A DNA stretch of 8,439 nucleotides from Gemmatimonadota bacterium (GCA_003142495.1 PLMM01000430.1:1-8439), one strand, 5' to 3'. Positions 1-6,532 are shown, numbered from the stretch's first letter. A program made the numbers and translations. The notes: generated from the letters alone by a model not told the origin.

Positions 1-320
1 CGTCTCGGCATTGGGAGCAGGTACGGATCTGCGTCGATGATCAGGGCGCGGGGGTTCCGGTCGCGGATCGGCAGCGCATTTGGGAGCCGTACGTGCGGCT
101 GCCGCGCGAAGTCACCTCGGCCTCGACGGGGAGCGGCATCGGGCTCTCGGTGGTGCGCCACCTGGTGGAGCGATATCGCGGACGCGCGTGGGTGGAGGAC
201 GCGCCGGACGGAGGCGCACGCTTCGTCATCGAGGTGCCGGGGATGAGCATGCCGCGCACCGAGGAAGTGGAAGAGATGCCTTTCGTGACTCGTTCCTCCG
301 TTGTGCAGAGTGGAGACTGA
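1..320 (+). CDS. Sensor histidine kinase, C-terminal ATPase end (5' partial)
   Basis: This is the last 105 residues of a two-component sensor kinase; the first complete codon starts at base 3 and the TGA stop is at 318-320. The visible part is the C-terminal half of a HATPase_c (GHKL) domain, which binds ATP and phosphorylates the conserved His of the dimerisation domain (not in the window). The G1 box is DDQGAGVP (visible residues 12-19), the F-box-like stretch is IWEPYVRL (26-33), and the G2 box is GSGIGLS (43-49). The final strand WVEDAPDGGARFVIEVP is typical of the domain end. A 25-residue acidic tail without a recognised domain follows. The response regulator begins 8 nt downstream, so the two are almost certainly co-transcribed partners. 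Sensor domain, membrane segments and signal cannot be judged because the 5' part is missing. Confidence 0.93.
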   Translation, partial: SRHWEQVRICVDDQGAGVPVADRQRIWEPYVRLPREVTSASTGSGIGLSVVRHLVERYRGRAWVEDAPDGGARFVIEVPGMSMPRTEEVEEMPFVTRSSVVQSGD

Positions 321-328
321 GAGCAACC

Positions 329-1024
329 ATGGCGAGAATACTGGTAGTAGAAGACAGCGTCGATCTCGCGCGCGCACTGCGCACGAATCTCGAGCTCGAG
401 GGGCACGAGGTCGGCGTCGCGCTCGACGGCGAGCGCGGGCTCGCGCTCGTGCGCTCGTCGCGCCCCGATCTCATCGTGCTCGACCTGATGCTGCCGAAGA
501 TGGACGGCTATCTCCTGCTGCGCGCCGTGCGCGGCGAGGGGCTGCACATGCCCGTTCTGATTCTCACCGCGCGCTCGGACGAGGCGGAGAAGGTGCGCGG
601 CTTTCGCTGGGGCGCCGACGACTATGTCACGAAGCCGTTCAGCCTCATCGAGCTGCTCGCGCGCGTGGAGGCGCTGCTGCGCCGCTCGCGCCAGGCGACC
701 ACGGCGGCGGCTGAGCTGAGCGATGCAGCGGTGCGCTTCGGCACGATCGAGGTGCATCCGTCGAAGCGGTTGGTGATGCGGCAGGGTGCGCCCGTGCCAC
801 TGCGGCCCAAGGAGTTCGACCTGTTGATGGCGCTCGTACGTCGCGATGGAAGCGTCGCGCAGCGCGCGGAGCTGCTGCGCGAGGTGTGGGGCTACAAGCC
901 GGCAATGGTGAGCCGCACGATCGACACCCACATCGTCGAGCTGCGCCGCAAGCTCGAGGATGATCCCTCATCGCCGCGCCACTTTCTCACCGTTCGCAAG
1001 ACGGGATACCGCTTCGAGCGCTGA
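329..1024 (+). CDS. OmpR/PhoB-family response regulator
   Basis: A 231-aa cytoplasmic transcription factor, the usual length for the family. Residues 1-120 form a receiver domain with acidic pair E8/D9, phosphoacceptor D52 in LIVLDLMLPKMDG, switch Thr T80, aromatic Y99 and invariant K102 in DDYVTKPF. Residues 133-231 form a winged-helix DNA-binding domain, with LRPKEFDLL at 158-166, the recognition-helix region SRTIDTHIVELRRKLE (195-210) and the wing TVRKTGYRF at 221-229. All residues needed for phosphorylation are present, so it should be functional. The ATG at 329 is chosen because the receiver fold starts right after it (ARILVVED); GAGAG at 319-323 is a modest ribosome site. The reading frame stays open upstream, but there it only overlaps the kinase gene. 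Its targets are unknown; the SusCD operon 230 nt downstream is the nearest candidate. Confidence 0.97.
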   Translation: MARILVVEDSVDLARALRTNLELEGHEVGVALDGERGLALVRSSRPDLIVLDLMLPKMDGYLLLRAVRGEGLHMPVLILTARSDEAEKVRGFRWGADDYVTKPFSLIELLARVEALLRRSRQATTAAAELSDAAVRFGTIEVHPSKRLVMRQGAPVPLRPKEFDLLMALVRRDGSVAQRAELLREVWGYKPAMVSRTIDTHIVELRRKLEDDPSSPRHFLTVRKTGYRFER

Positions 1025-1070
1025 CGTCGCGCGCATGACCGCCACGCGATGCTGACATCGCGCTGACGAG
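1021..1070 (+). promoter_or_regulatory. CTGAC direct repeats, possible response-regulator site
   Basis: CTGACGTCGCG at 1021-1031 recurs with one mismatch as CTGACATCGCG at 1052-1062, and CTGACGAG follows at 1063-1070. The CTGAC starts are 31 and 11 bp apart, close to whole helical turns, so all lie on one DNA face. OmpR-family regulators usually bind tandem direct repeats with about 10-11 bp spacing, so this could be a binding site. The first copy overlaps the regulator's stop codon (1022-1024), which weakens the case. Function is inferred only. Confidence 0.25.
1045..1062 (+). repeat. Inverted repeat, 7-bp stem with 4-nt loop
   Basis: CGCGATG (1045-1051) and CATCGCG (1056-1062) are perfect reverse complements around the loop CTGA. 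The hairpin lies 21 nt after the regulator's stop codon, where a terminator would be expected, but GC-rich sequence rather than a T-run follows. It could be a weak terminator, an mRNA 3'-end stabiliser or a DNA operator. Confidence 0.5.
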
Positions 1071-1094
1071 TTCCTCCACGCACGTGTGAGTTCC
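1068..1094 (+). repeat. GAGTTCC direct repeat, 20-bp period
   Basis: GAGTTCC occurs at 1068-1074 and again at 1088-1094, start to start 20 bp, close to two helical turns. A CACGTG palindrome (1081-1086) lies between the copies. It may be part of an upstream activator site for the SusCD operon. Two 7-mers this close can also arise by chance. Confidence 0.3.
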
Positions 1095-1175
1095 GTGCGA
1101 GCATCGCCAACTGGGAAGCGCTACGCGCGACCGTCCTCTACCGTGCCCTGTGTACGGGCCCGCCATCGGACTCAC

Positions 1176-1195
1176 GCATCGCGTCTCCGCGATGC
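1176..1195 (+). repeat. Inverted repeat, 8-bp stem with TCTC loop
   Basis: GCATCGCG (1176-1183) and CGCGATGC (1188-1195) are perfect reverse complements around a 4-nt loop. The dyad lies 60 nt before the SusC start, so it is either in the 5' leader of the mRNA or in the promoter. Its arms carry the same 7-mers as the hairpin at 1045-1062 in opposite order, so the two elements could also pair with each other. Confidence 0.5.
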
Positions 1196-1229
1196 ACTCC
1201 GTGACGAGGCCTACACGTGGGCAACGGCA

Positions 1230-1245
1230 TTCCGCGATCGCGGAA
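1230..1245 (+). promoter_or_regulatory. Perfect 16-bp palindrome abutting the SusC ribosome site
   Basis: TTCCGCGATCGCGGAA is a perfect 16-bp palindrome. Its last two bases are the first two of the Shine-Dalgarno AAGGAGG (1244-1250), and the start codon lies 9 nt downstream. As DNA it is a classic dimeric-repressor operator shape. As RNA it can fold into a 6-bp stem with a GATC loop that partly occludes the ribosome site. Either way it is well placed to control expression of the transporter. No known regulator is recognised from the motif. Confidence 0.45.
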
Positions 1246-1250
1246 GGAGG
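1244..1250 (+). promoter_or_regulatory. Strong ribosome binding site of the SusC-like gene
   Basis: AAGGAGG is an almost full anti-16S match, 4 nt before the ATG at 1255. It decides the start against the upstream in-frame GTG at 1150, and the peptide starting at 1255 opens with a textbook signal sequence. Confidence 0.85.
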
Positions 1251-1254
1251 ACAC

Positions 1255-4200
1255 ATGGTATCGAAACTTCGTCAGACCGGTGCGCTGCTCGCCTTCCTCA
1301 CGCTCGCCGCCACGGCGGCGAGTGCTCAGGGAGTCACCATTACTGGACTCGTCACGAGTGACGCCGGGACGCCGCTCGCGTCGGCAAGCGTCATCCTGGA
1401 TGGGTTGAGCATCGGCACCATCACGCGCGACGACGGCCGCTACACGATCGCCGTACCAGCCGCGCGCGCGAACGGACAGCCCGCGTCTCTCGTCGCGCGG
1501 CTCATCGGCTACAAGTCCGTGTCCTTCCCGGTGACGCTCACCGCGGGCACGCCGATCACGCACGACTTCGTGCTCGGCACCAATCCACTTCGGCTCGGCG
1601 AGATCGTCATCACCGGAACCGGAACGTCGTCGTCGGCCGAGAAGCTCGGCAATGTGCGCAATCATGTCGACTCGACGGCGATCACGCTGAGCAACGAATC
1701 CAACATCGTCGAGTCGCTCGCGGGCAAGGCGCCGAACGTCGAGGTGACGGAGCAGAGCGGCGAGCCGGGCGCGGGATCGTACATCCGCATCCGCGGCACG
1801 CGCAGTCTCGCATCGGGGAACGGTCAGCCGCTGTTCGTCGTGGACGGAGTGCCGATCGACAACAGCAGTATCTCGACGACGAACTTCAACCCCAACGATG
1901 GATTGGGGTCGGGGGAGATCGAGGGCACGGCGCAGGCGAACCGTGCATCGGACATCAATCCCAACGACATCGAGAACATCGAGATCCTGAAGGGCGCCGC
2001 GGCCGGTGCACTGTATGGTGCGCGTGCCGGACAGGGCGTCATTCTCATCACGACGAAGAGCGGAAAGGCGGGCGCCACGCGCTACTCGGCGCAGAGCAAG
2101 CTCTCGTTCGATAACGTAAACAGAAACTATCCGCTGCAGACGAAGTACGGGCAGGGATACAACGGCCAGTCACCGGCGATGCTGAACGCGGATGCCGAAG
2201 GCAATCCGGATCCCACGGCGTGCGACAACATCAGCAACGCCTTCTGCCGCTATAGCTGGGGCCCCGATCTCACCGGCACCGGAACGCCGGTGTACGACCA
2301 TGCCAACGAGGCGTTCGTCACCGGACACACCACCGACAACAATCTCTCGGTGTCGGGCGGCAACGACCGCACGTCGTTCTTTCTCAGCGGCGCGTATCTC
2401 TACGACCGCGGCGTGTTCGAGGGACCGAATAACAACTATCAGCGCTCCACCATCCGCCTGAAGGCGACGCAGAAGCTGACCGATCGTCTCGATATCGGCG
2501 GCAACATCTCCTTTGCGGACGCGCGCGGAAACTACGTCGAGCGCGGCAACACCACCGACGGACTGCAGCTCGGACTGCTCCGCACGCCGCCGAACTGGAA
2601 CAACCTTCCGTACAAGGGACCGAACGGGCAGATCACCTTCCGCTTCCAGCATCCGACCGCGGGGGATGTCACCAGCGATCGTGGCTGGAACAACCCATTC
2701 TGGACCCTGAACGAAGGCGTGCACAACTCGCAGCTCGGACGCGTCTTCGGAAATCTGACGTCGAACTACAATGCGACCGACTGGCTGAAAGTGAACTACG
2801 TCCTCGGCGGCGACTACTACGCCGATGAGCGCCTGGAGGGCGCACCGCAGGGATCCGCCGGCACCGGCGGCGAGAACGTGGGGCGCATCACCGAGGGCAA
2901 GATCATCAACTACGAGCTCAATCAGAATCTCTCGGCCACGGCGTCGCACACGTTCAGCCCGAGTTTCGCCGGAACGTTCACGGTCGGGAACACGCTCGAC
3001 GATCGCAACTACCGCCAGCTCTCCGATGTCGGACGCACACTCGTCGCGCCCGAGCCCTTCAATCTTGCCAACACCGTCACCCGCGATCCGACCATCGACG
3101 CGGTATCGGAGATTCGCAACATCGGCTTCTTCGGCCAGGCGACCACCGATCTCTTCGACCAGCTCTACCTCACCGCGGCGCTTCGCAATGATGGCTCCTC
3201 CACGTACGACAGAAATCACCTGCGCGCCTGGTTCCCGAAGGCGAGCGTGTCGTGGACTTTCTCGAAGGTGCTGCCGATTCCGGGCGTGTCGTTCAGCAAG
3301 CTGCGCGCGGCATATGGCGAAGCCGGGCAGGAGCCGGTGCCGTATCTCACCACGCAGACCTACTCGAGTGTCGCATTCCCAACGATCGCACAGGGTGTCG
3401 CGCTCACTCCGACGTACGGTGGCTTCGGCGGTCTCGCCTCGAGCATCACGAAGGCAACGGCGAGCCTCCTGCCGGAACGCACACGTGAGCTCGAGACGGG
3501 CGCCGACTTCGGTTTCTTCAAGGACAAGGCCGATCTCGGCATCACGTATTATCACGCGGTTACGAGCAACGTGATCCTGACACAGCAGCTCGCACCATCG
3601 TCCGGGTATTTCCAGCAAGTGCAGCAGGGCGCGAAATTCCGTAACACCGGTCTCGAGATGACGGCGAACGTTCGGCCGGTGTCCAGGAAGGACTTCACGT
3701 GGGAAGTCGGCGCGCAGTGGGCGCGGAACCGGAGCACGGTGCTCGACCTGCTCGGCGCGAACTTCGTGCAGCTCGATCCCACGTACAACACGCCGCAGGA
3801 AGTCGCGATCAAGGGACAGCCAATCGGCGTCATGTACGACCTTGGATTCGCGAAGTGTGGGATCAGTCCCAACGGCCTGGGCGCGGTAGTCGCCGATGTC
3901 GATCTCGCGACGGTGTGCGCGGGCAAGCCGAAGGGTGCGCTCTACATTGGCGCCGATGGCTTCCCTGTGCTCGATCCCAACCAGCGCATCATCGGCGATC
4001 CGAATCCGAAGTGGACGGGGGCGCTGCACACGGCCCTTCAGTTCAAGAAGGTGTCGGTGTCCGCGCTGCTCGATATCAAGCATGGCGGTGTCGTGAACAA
4101 CGGCACGCGCGGCGCGCTCACCGCGTATGGCACGCACAAGACCACCGAGCAACGCGCCGACTGCACGTTCGACGCGGATGGAAATACCGTCTGCACCGGC

Positions 4201-4593
4201 AACCTGAAGACGTTCGGTCAGGGCGGCTGGTACGACGGGCCGGTCGCTGGCCCTGGCGCGGGAACCGCTGTTCCAATCGGCGCTAACTGGTACTCGGAAG
4301 GTCCGCTCTTCTTCGCCGGCAACAACGAGGCATTCAACGAAGACGGCGGCTACACGAAGCTGCGTGAGATTTCGGTCGGCTACTCGTTCGACACGCCGTT
4401 CGTGAAGAATCACCTCGGCTTCAGCAGCGTCGATGTCCGCATCGCCGGACGCAATCTCTACACATGGACCAAGTACACGGGCTACGACCCAGAGACGAAC
4501 CTCGGCGGCGCAACCGGGCATTCGCTTGGTCTCGACTACTTCAATCAGCCGCAGACTCGCTCGTTCGTGTTCACACTCGGACTCAACCGCTAA
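1255..4593 (+). CDS. SusC/RagA-family TonB-dependent outer-membrane transporter
   Basis: An 1112-aa outer-membrane protein importing a SusD-delivered substrate with energy from TonB/ExbBD. Residues 1-24 are a signal peptide (cleavage likely after ASA24, before Q25). Residues 27-108 are a carboxypeptidase-regulatory-like beta-sandwich (VTITGLVTS, TRDDGRYTI, LIGYKSVSFPV) typical of SusC proteins. A TonB-box-like EIVITG lies at 116-121. The plug carries RIRGTRSL near 178-185, PLFVVDGVP (192-200) and the hallmark DIENIEILKGAAAGALYG (238-255) and GVILITTKSG (261-270). The rest is a 22-strand-type barrel, with RIIGDPNPKWTG near 911-922 as a SusC C-terminal signature. No STN domain precedes the sandwich, so sigma/anti-sigma signalling is unlikely. 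Exactly six cysteines occur, as three close pairs. The last residue is Arg, not the usual aromatic. It forms an operon with the SusD gene 18 nt downstream. Family is certain; substrate is not, though context favours peptides. Confidence 0.96.
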   Translation: MVSKLRQTGALLAFLTLAATAASAQGVTITGLVTSDAGTPLASASVILDGLSIGTITRDDGRYTIAVPAARANGQPASLVARLIGYKSVSFPVTLTAGTPITHDFVLGTNPLRLGEIVITGTGTSSSAEKLGNVRNHVDSTAITLSNESNIVESLAGKAPNVEVTEQSGEPGAGSYIRIRGTRSLASGNGQPLFVVDGVPIDNSSISTTNFNPNDGLGSGEIEGTAQANRASDINPNDIENIEILKGAAAGALYGARAGQGVILITTKSGKAGATRYSAQSKLSFDNVNRNYPLQTKYGQGYNGQSPAMLNADAEGNPDPTACDNISNAFCRYSWGPDLTGTGTPVYDHANEAFVTGHTTDNNLSVSGGNDRTSFFLSGAYLYDRGVFEGPNNNYQRSTIRLKATQKLTDRLDIGGNISFADARGNYVERGNTTDGLQLGLLRTPPNWNNLPYKGPNGQITFRFQHPTAGDVTSDRGWNNPFWTLNEGVHNSQLGRVFGNLTSNYNATDWLKVNYVLGGDYYADERLEGAPQGSAGTGGENVGRITEGKIINYELNQNLSATASHTFSPSFAGTFTVGNTLDDRNYRQLSDVGRTLVAPEPFNLANTVTRDPTIDAVSEIRNIGFFGQATTDLFDQLYLTAALRNDGSSTYDRNHLRAWFPKASVSWTFSKVLPIPGVSFSKLRAAYGEAGQEPVPYLTTQTYSSVAFPTIAQGVALTPTYGGFGGLASSITKATASLLPERTRELETGADFGFFKDKADLGITYYHAVTSNVILTQQLAPSSGYFQQVQQGAKFRNTGLEMTANVRPVSRKDFTWEVGAQWARNRSTVLDLLGANFVQLDPTYNTPQEVAIKGQPIGVMYDLGFAKCGISPNGLGAVVADVDLATVCAGKPKGALYIGADGFPVLDPNQRIIGDPNPKWTGALHTALQFKKVSVSALLDIKHGGVVNNGTRGALTAYGTHKTTEQRADCTFDADGNTVCTGNLKTFGQGGWYDGPVAGPGAGTAVPIGANWYSEGPLFFAGNNEAFNEDGGYTKLREISVGYSFDTPFVKNHLGFSSVDVRIAGRNLYTWTKYTGYDPETNLGGATGHSLGLDYFNQPQTRSFVFTLGLNR

Positions 4594-4599
4594 CCGACC

Positions 4600-4604
4600 G
4601 GAGG
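4600..4604 (+). promoter_or_regulatory. Ribosome binding site of the SusD-like gene
   Basis: GGAGG sits in the 18-nt gap after the SusC stop, 7 nt before the ATG at 4612. It supports independent initiation on a shared mRNA and fixes the start directly before the lipoprotein signal peptide. Confidence 0.8.
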
Positions 4605-4611
4605 ACTCGCA

Positions 4612-6012
4612 ATGCGAAAGTCATCGATGCTCGCAGGAGCCATGTCGCTCGCGGTTACGGCCGCGGCATGCACCAGCTTTCTGACCGATTCGACCGCGTC
4701 GACGGATCCCAACAACCCTGCGACGGTGACGACGGCGCAGCTGTTCACGGGAATTCAGGCGGGGCAGTTCATTGAGCAGGAAGGGAATCTCGCCTTCCTC
4801 ACCTGTCTCTTCATGCAACAGTGCCAGGGCGTTGGCGGACGGTTCGTGAATCAGGAAAGCGAGTACACGATCACGAACGCGACTGCAAACGTCGAGTTCG
4901 CCGGCATATATGGCGCCGGAGGCTTGCTCGATCTCAAGACCGTCGAGGCAAACTCCGACGCCGCCGGCGACAAGCAGTACAAGGGAATCGCCGAGGTGTG
5001 GGAGGCATTCGTCATCGGAACCGCGGCGGACGTGTGGGGAGACATTCCCTACCGCGAGGCCGCCGGCGATGTCGCGCATCCCGCATTCGATCCGCAGCTG
5101 CAGGTATACGATGATGTCGAGGCGAAGCTCGATCAGGCGATCACCGACTTGGCCGGCGCTGGTCCTGGCCCCGGCGCTAACGACTTCATCTACGGCGGCG
5201 ATGTCGCGAAGTGGGCCGCCGCCGCGTACACGCTCAAGGCGCGCTATGCGCTGCACCAGGTCGAGGTGCGGGGGAATGGCAAGTATCAGGACGCCATCAC
5301 CGCGGCCACCAACGGAATCGCCACGCATGCCGGCGATTTCAAGACCTTCCATACGACGGCGACCTTCGAGCGCAACGTATGGTATCAGTTTCAGGTGAAC
5401 TCCGGCTTCGGCGACGACATTGTCGCCGGCGCTACGCTCGTCAACATCATGAACGCGCAGAACGACCCGCGTCGGCCGCAGTACTTCGGCAAGACGCCGA
5501 GCGGTGTATATGGCGGCGTGGACGTGAACGGCGGCGTCGGTCCAAACGGTGTGTCCGGGCTGAAGGGGCTTCGGGACGATCCAGGCTTCAGCCAGCCCAT
5601 CGTGACGAGCGACGAGAACTCGCTCATTCTCGCGGAGGCGAACTTCGCGCTCCACGGCGCCGCGGCAGCTCAACCGTTCCTGGATCAGGAGCGCGCGAGC
5701 AACGGGCTCTCGGTGGTCACCGCCACCATGCAGTCGATCATGACGGAGAAGTACGTTGCGCTCTTCCAGAACATCGAAGTGTGGAACGACTACAAGCGCA
5801 CCTGCATCCCCGCGCTGCAGCCGTTCGTCAATCCGAGCTTCGGCAATCAGATTCCTGGTCGCCTGTACTACGGCTCGGCGGAAGAGAATACGAATTCGAA
5901 CACGCCGACCGCGGCCGAGCAGCTCCAGCACGGCGGCGATGTCGTTAGCGGCGCCGGCATCAACGGCTTCCGCAATCCGAATGATCCCAACCCGTGCCCG
6001 GCGCCGTCGTAA
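4612..6012 (+). CDS. SusD/RagB-family substrate-binding outer-membrane lipoprotein
   Basis: A 466-aa surface lipoprotein that forms the lid of the SusC barrel and captures substrate. The signal peptide is short, with a lipobox ending AAAC20, so Cys20 is the expected lipidated residue; Ala at -3 is a relaxed lipobox. Mature features match the SusD-like (SusD_2-type) alpha-helical fold: the helix stretch VWEAFVIGTAADVWGDIPYREA around 129-150 with the DxWGDIPY signature, DENSLILAEA at 334-343, VWNDYKRTC at 390-398 and IPGRLYYG at 414-421. The length is slightly below classical SusD (about 550 aa) but normal for this branch. Besides Cys20 there are four cysteines (65, 71, 398, 462), an even number that could form two disulfides. 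It pairs with the preceding SusC gene. A glycan, a peptide or another small nutrient are all possible substrates. Confidence 0.94.
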   Translation: MRKSSMLAGAMSLAVTAAACTSFLTDSTASTDPNNPATVTTAQLFTGIQAGQFIEQEGNLAFLTCLFMQQCQGVGGRFVNQESEYTITNATANVEFAGIYGAGGLLDLKTVEANSDAAGDKQYKGIAEVWEAFVIGTAADVWGDIPYREAAGDVAHPAFDPQLQVYDDVEAKLDQAITDLAGAGPGPGANDFIYGGDVAKWAAAAYTLKARYALHQVEVRGNGKYQDAITAATNGIATHAGDFKTFHTTATFERNVWYQFQVNSGFGDDIVAGATLVNIMNAQNDPRRPQYFGKTPSGVYGGVDVNGGVGPNGVSGLKGLRDDPGFSQPIVTSDENSLILAEANFALHGAAAAQPFLDQERASNGLSVVTATMQSIMTEKYVALFQNIEVWNDYKRTCIPALQPFVNPSFGNQIPGRLYYGSAEENTNSNTPTAAEQLQHGGDVVSGAGINGFRNPNDPNPCPAPS

Positions 6013-6036
6013 GCCGGGCAGGCGCATCGAGCACGT

Positions 6037-6077
6037 GAGCGCGCAGCTCGCCGGAATGATCGGCGGGCTGCGCGTTT
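6037..6077 (+). terminator. Hairpin terminator of the SusCD operon
   Basis: A 14-bp stem pairs 6040-6053 with 6061-6074 around the 7-nt loop GAATGAT, with one T-G wobble (6048/6066). It can be extended by G-T, A-T and G-T pairs to 6037/6077. In the plus direction it is followed by only TTT, then C, so it is a strong hairpin with a short U-tract. It starts 25 nt after the SusD stop. Read from the minus strand the wobbles become mismatches and no T-run follows, so it should work mainly for SusCD. Its outer edge touches the stop codon of the convergent minus-strand gene. Confidence 0.7.
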
Positions 6078-6412
6078 CACATCGGCTGCTGTTCCACCAC
6101 CACCGCCGTGCCGTAGCACAGCACTTCCGTGACGCCCTGCGCGATCTCCGTCGCGTCGTAGCGCACGCCGATCACGGCGTTGGCGCCGAGTGCGGTCGCG
6201 TGACCCATCATCAGGTCGAAGGCGTCGTTGCGGGTCTTCTCGCACAGCTGCGTGTAGATCGTGATGTTGCCGCCTACCAGCGTTTGCAGCGCGGCACCGA
6301 GATTTCCGACGACGGATCGCGACCGCACGATGATTCCGCGCACCACGCCAAGCGAGCGAGTAATTCGATAGCCTTCGACCGTGAAGGATGTCGATGTAAA
6401 GGCCTGTTGCAT
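6077..6412 (-). CDS. YbjQ/UPF0145-family protein
   Basis: A 111-aa cytoplasmic protein without signal peptide or membrane segment, close to the length of E. coli YbjQ (about 107 aa), so the domain is complete. Family marks are the N-terminal [16 protein letters not shown] (12-27), [12 protein letters not shown] (45-56), the signature [12 protein letters not shown] (75-86) and the final strand [11 protein letters not shown] (97-107). The family (PF01906, once called a putative heavy-metal-binding domain) forms oligomeric rings; its role is not established. The ATG at 6412 is preferred over an in-frame GTG at 6424 because GGAG at 6419-6422 (minus strand) lies 6 nt before it and overlaps the GTG itself. 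The gene is transcribed alone, convergent with SusD and divergent from the peptidase gene, so there is no clear functional link to either. Confidence 0.9.
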   Translation of the reverse strand: MQQAFTSTSFTVEGYRITRSLGVVRGIIVRSRSVVGNLGAALQTLVGGNITIYTQLCEKTRNDAFDLMMGHATALGANAVIGVRYDATEIAQGVTEVLCYGTAVVVEQQPM

Positions 6413-6532
6413 CGGGAGCTCCACTCAAGGGTTGTGCGATGATCGCCCGGAGCCCATTCCCGCGCAATGGCGCGGCGACCTATCCGCCCGGTGGACCCGC
6501 CGATAAAATTCCTCGTCCTCGCCTCCCAAGAG
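6413..6532. other. Divergent intergenic region of the YbjQ-like and peptidase genes
   Basis: These 120 nt separate two divergent starts and must contain both promoters. A 6-bp-stem hairpin CCGCGC-AATG-GCGCGG lies at 6460-6475. The one AT-rich island is GATAAAATT at 6502-6510. For the minus-strand gene I see the ribosome site (6419-6422) but no convincing promoter. Confidence 0.6.
6504..6509 (+). promoter_or_regulatory. Candidate -10 element of the peptidase gene
   Basis: TAAAAT matches the TATAAT consensus at five of six positions and stands out as the only AT-rich spot in this GC-rich gap. It ends 23 nt before the ATG at 6533, which would give a 5' leader of roughly 16 nt. No recognisable -35 hexamer lies 16-18 nt upstream (TATCCG is there), so the call is tentative. 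Confidence 0.35.

Larger units (their letters stand above)
1025..1254 (+). other. Non-coding leader/intergenic region before the SusCD operon
   Basis: These 230 nt contain no convincing gene. They must hold the end of the response-regulator transcript and the promoter of the transporter operon. I see no good sigma70 -35/-10 pair; the DNA is GC-rich throughout. It does hold several short direct repeats and three dyads sharing a CGCGAT core, listed separately. No hairpin here is followed by a T-tract, so there is no clear intrinsic terminator after the regulator, and read-through from the kinase/regulator operon into SusCD is possible. Confidence 0.6.

Noticed and set aside
80..328. Upstream extension of the response-regulator frame
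   Set aside because: It overlaps the kinase gene, is Arg/Ala/Gly-rich, and the receiver domain begins exactly at the ATG at 329.
41..931. 296-codon minus-strand open frame over the kinase end and regulator
   Set aside because: It is antisense to the response regulator in the third-position phase; the receiver and winged-helix motifs are on the plus strand.
1150..1254. Extended SusC start at the GTG at 1150
   Set aside because: The added 35 residues have no signal character, and a near-perfect Shine-Dalgarno plus a classic signal peptide support 1255.
1021..1254. Possible small RNA or riboswitch in the SusC leader
   Set aside because: Hairpins exist, but I recognise no conserved riboswitch motif and no promoter-terminator pair that would define an RNA gene.
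2170..4521. 783-codon open frame on the minus strand inside the SusC gene
   Set aside because: Its first codon position lies opposite the third position of SusC codons. Those are nearly always G or C, so antisense stop codons are rare. The protein is Arg/Glu/Val-rich and resembles no family.
4621..6027. 468-codon open frame on the minus strand covering almost all of the SusD gene
   Set aside because: It has the same phase relation to the SusD codons and the same cause (G/C third positions). It has no recognisable domain, and SusD motifs are unmistakable on the plus strand.
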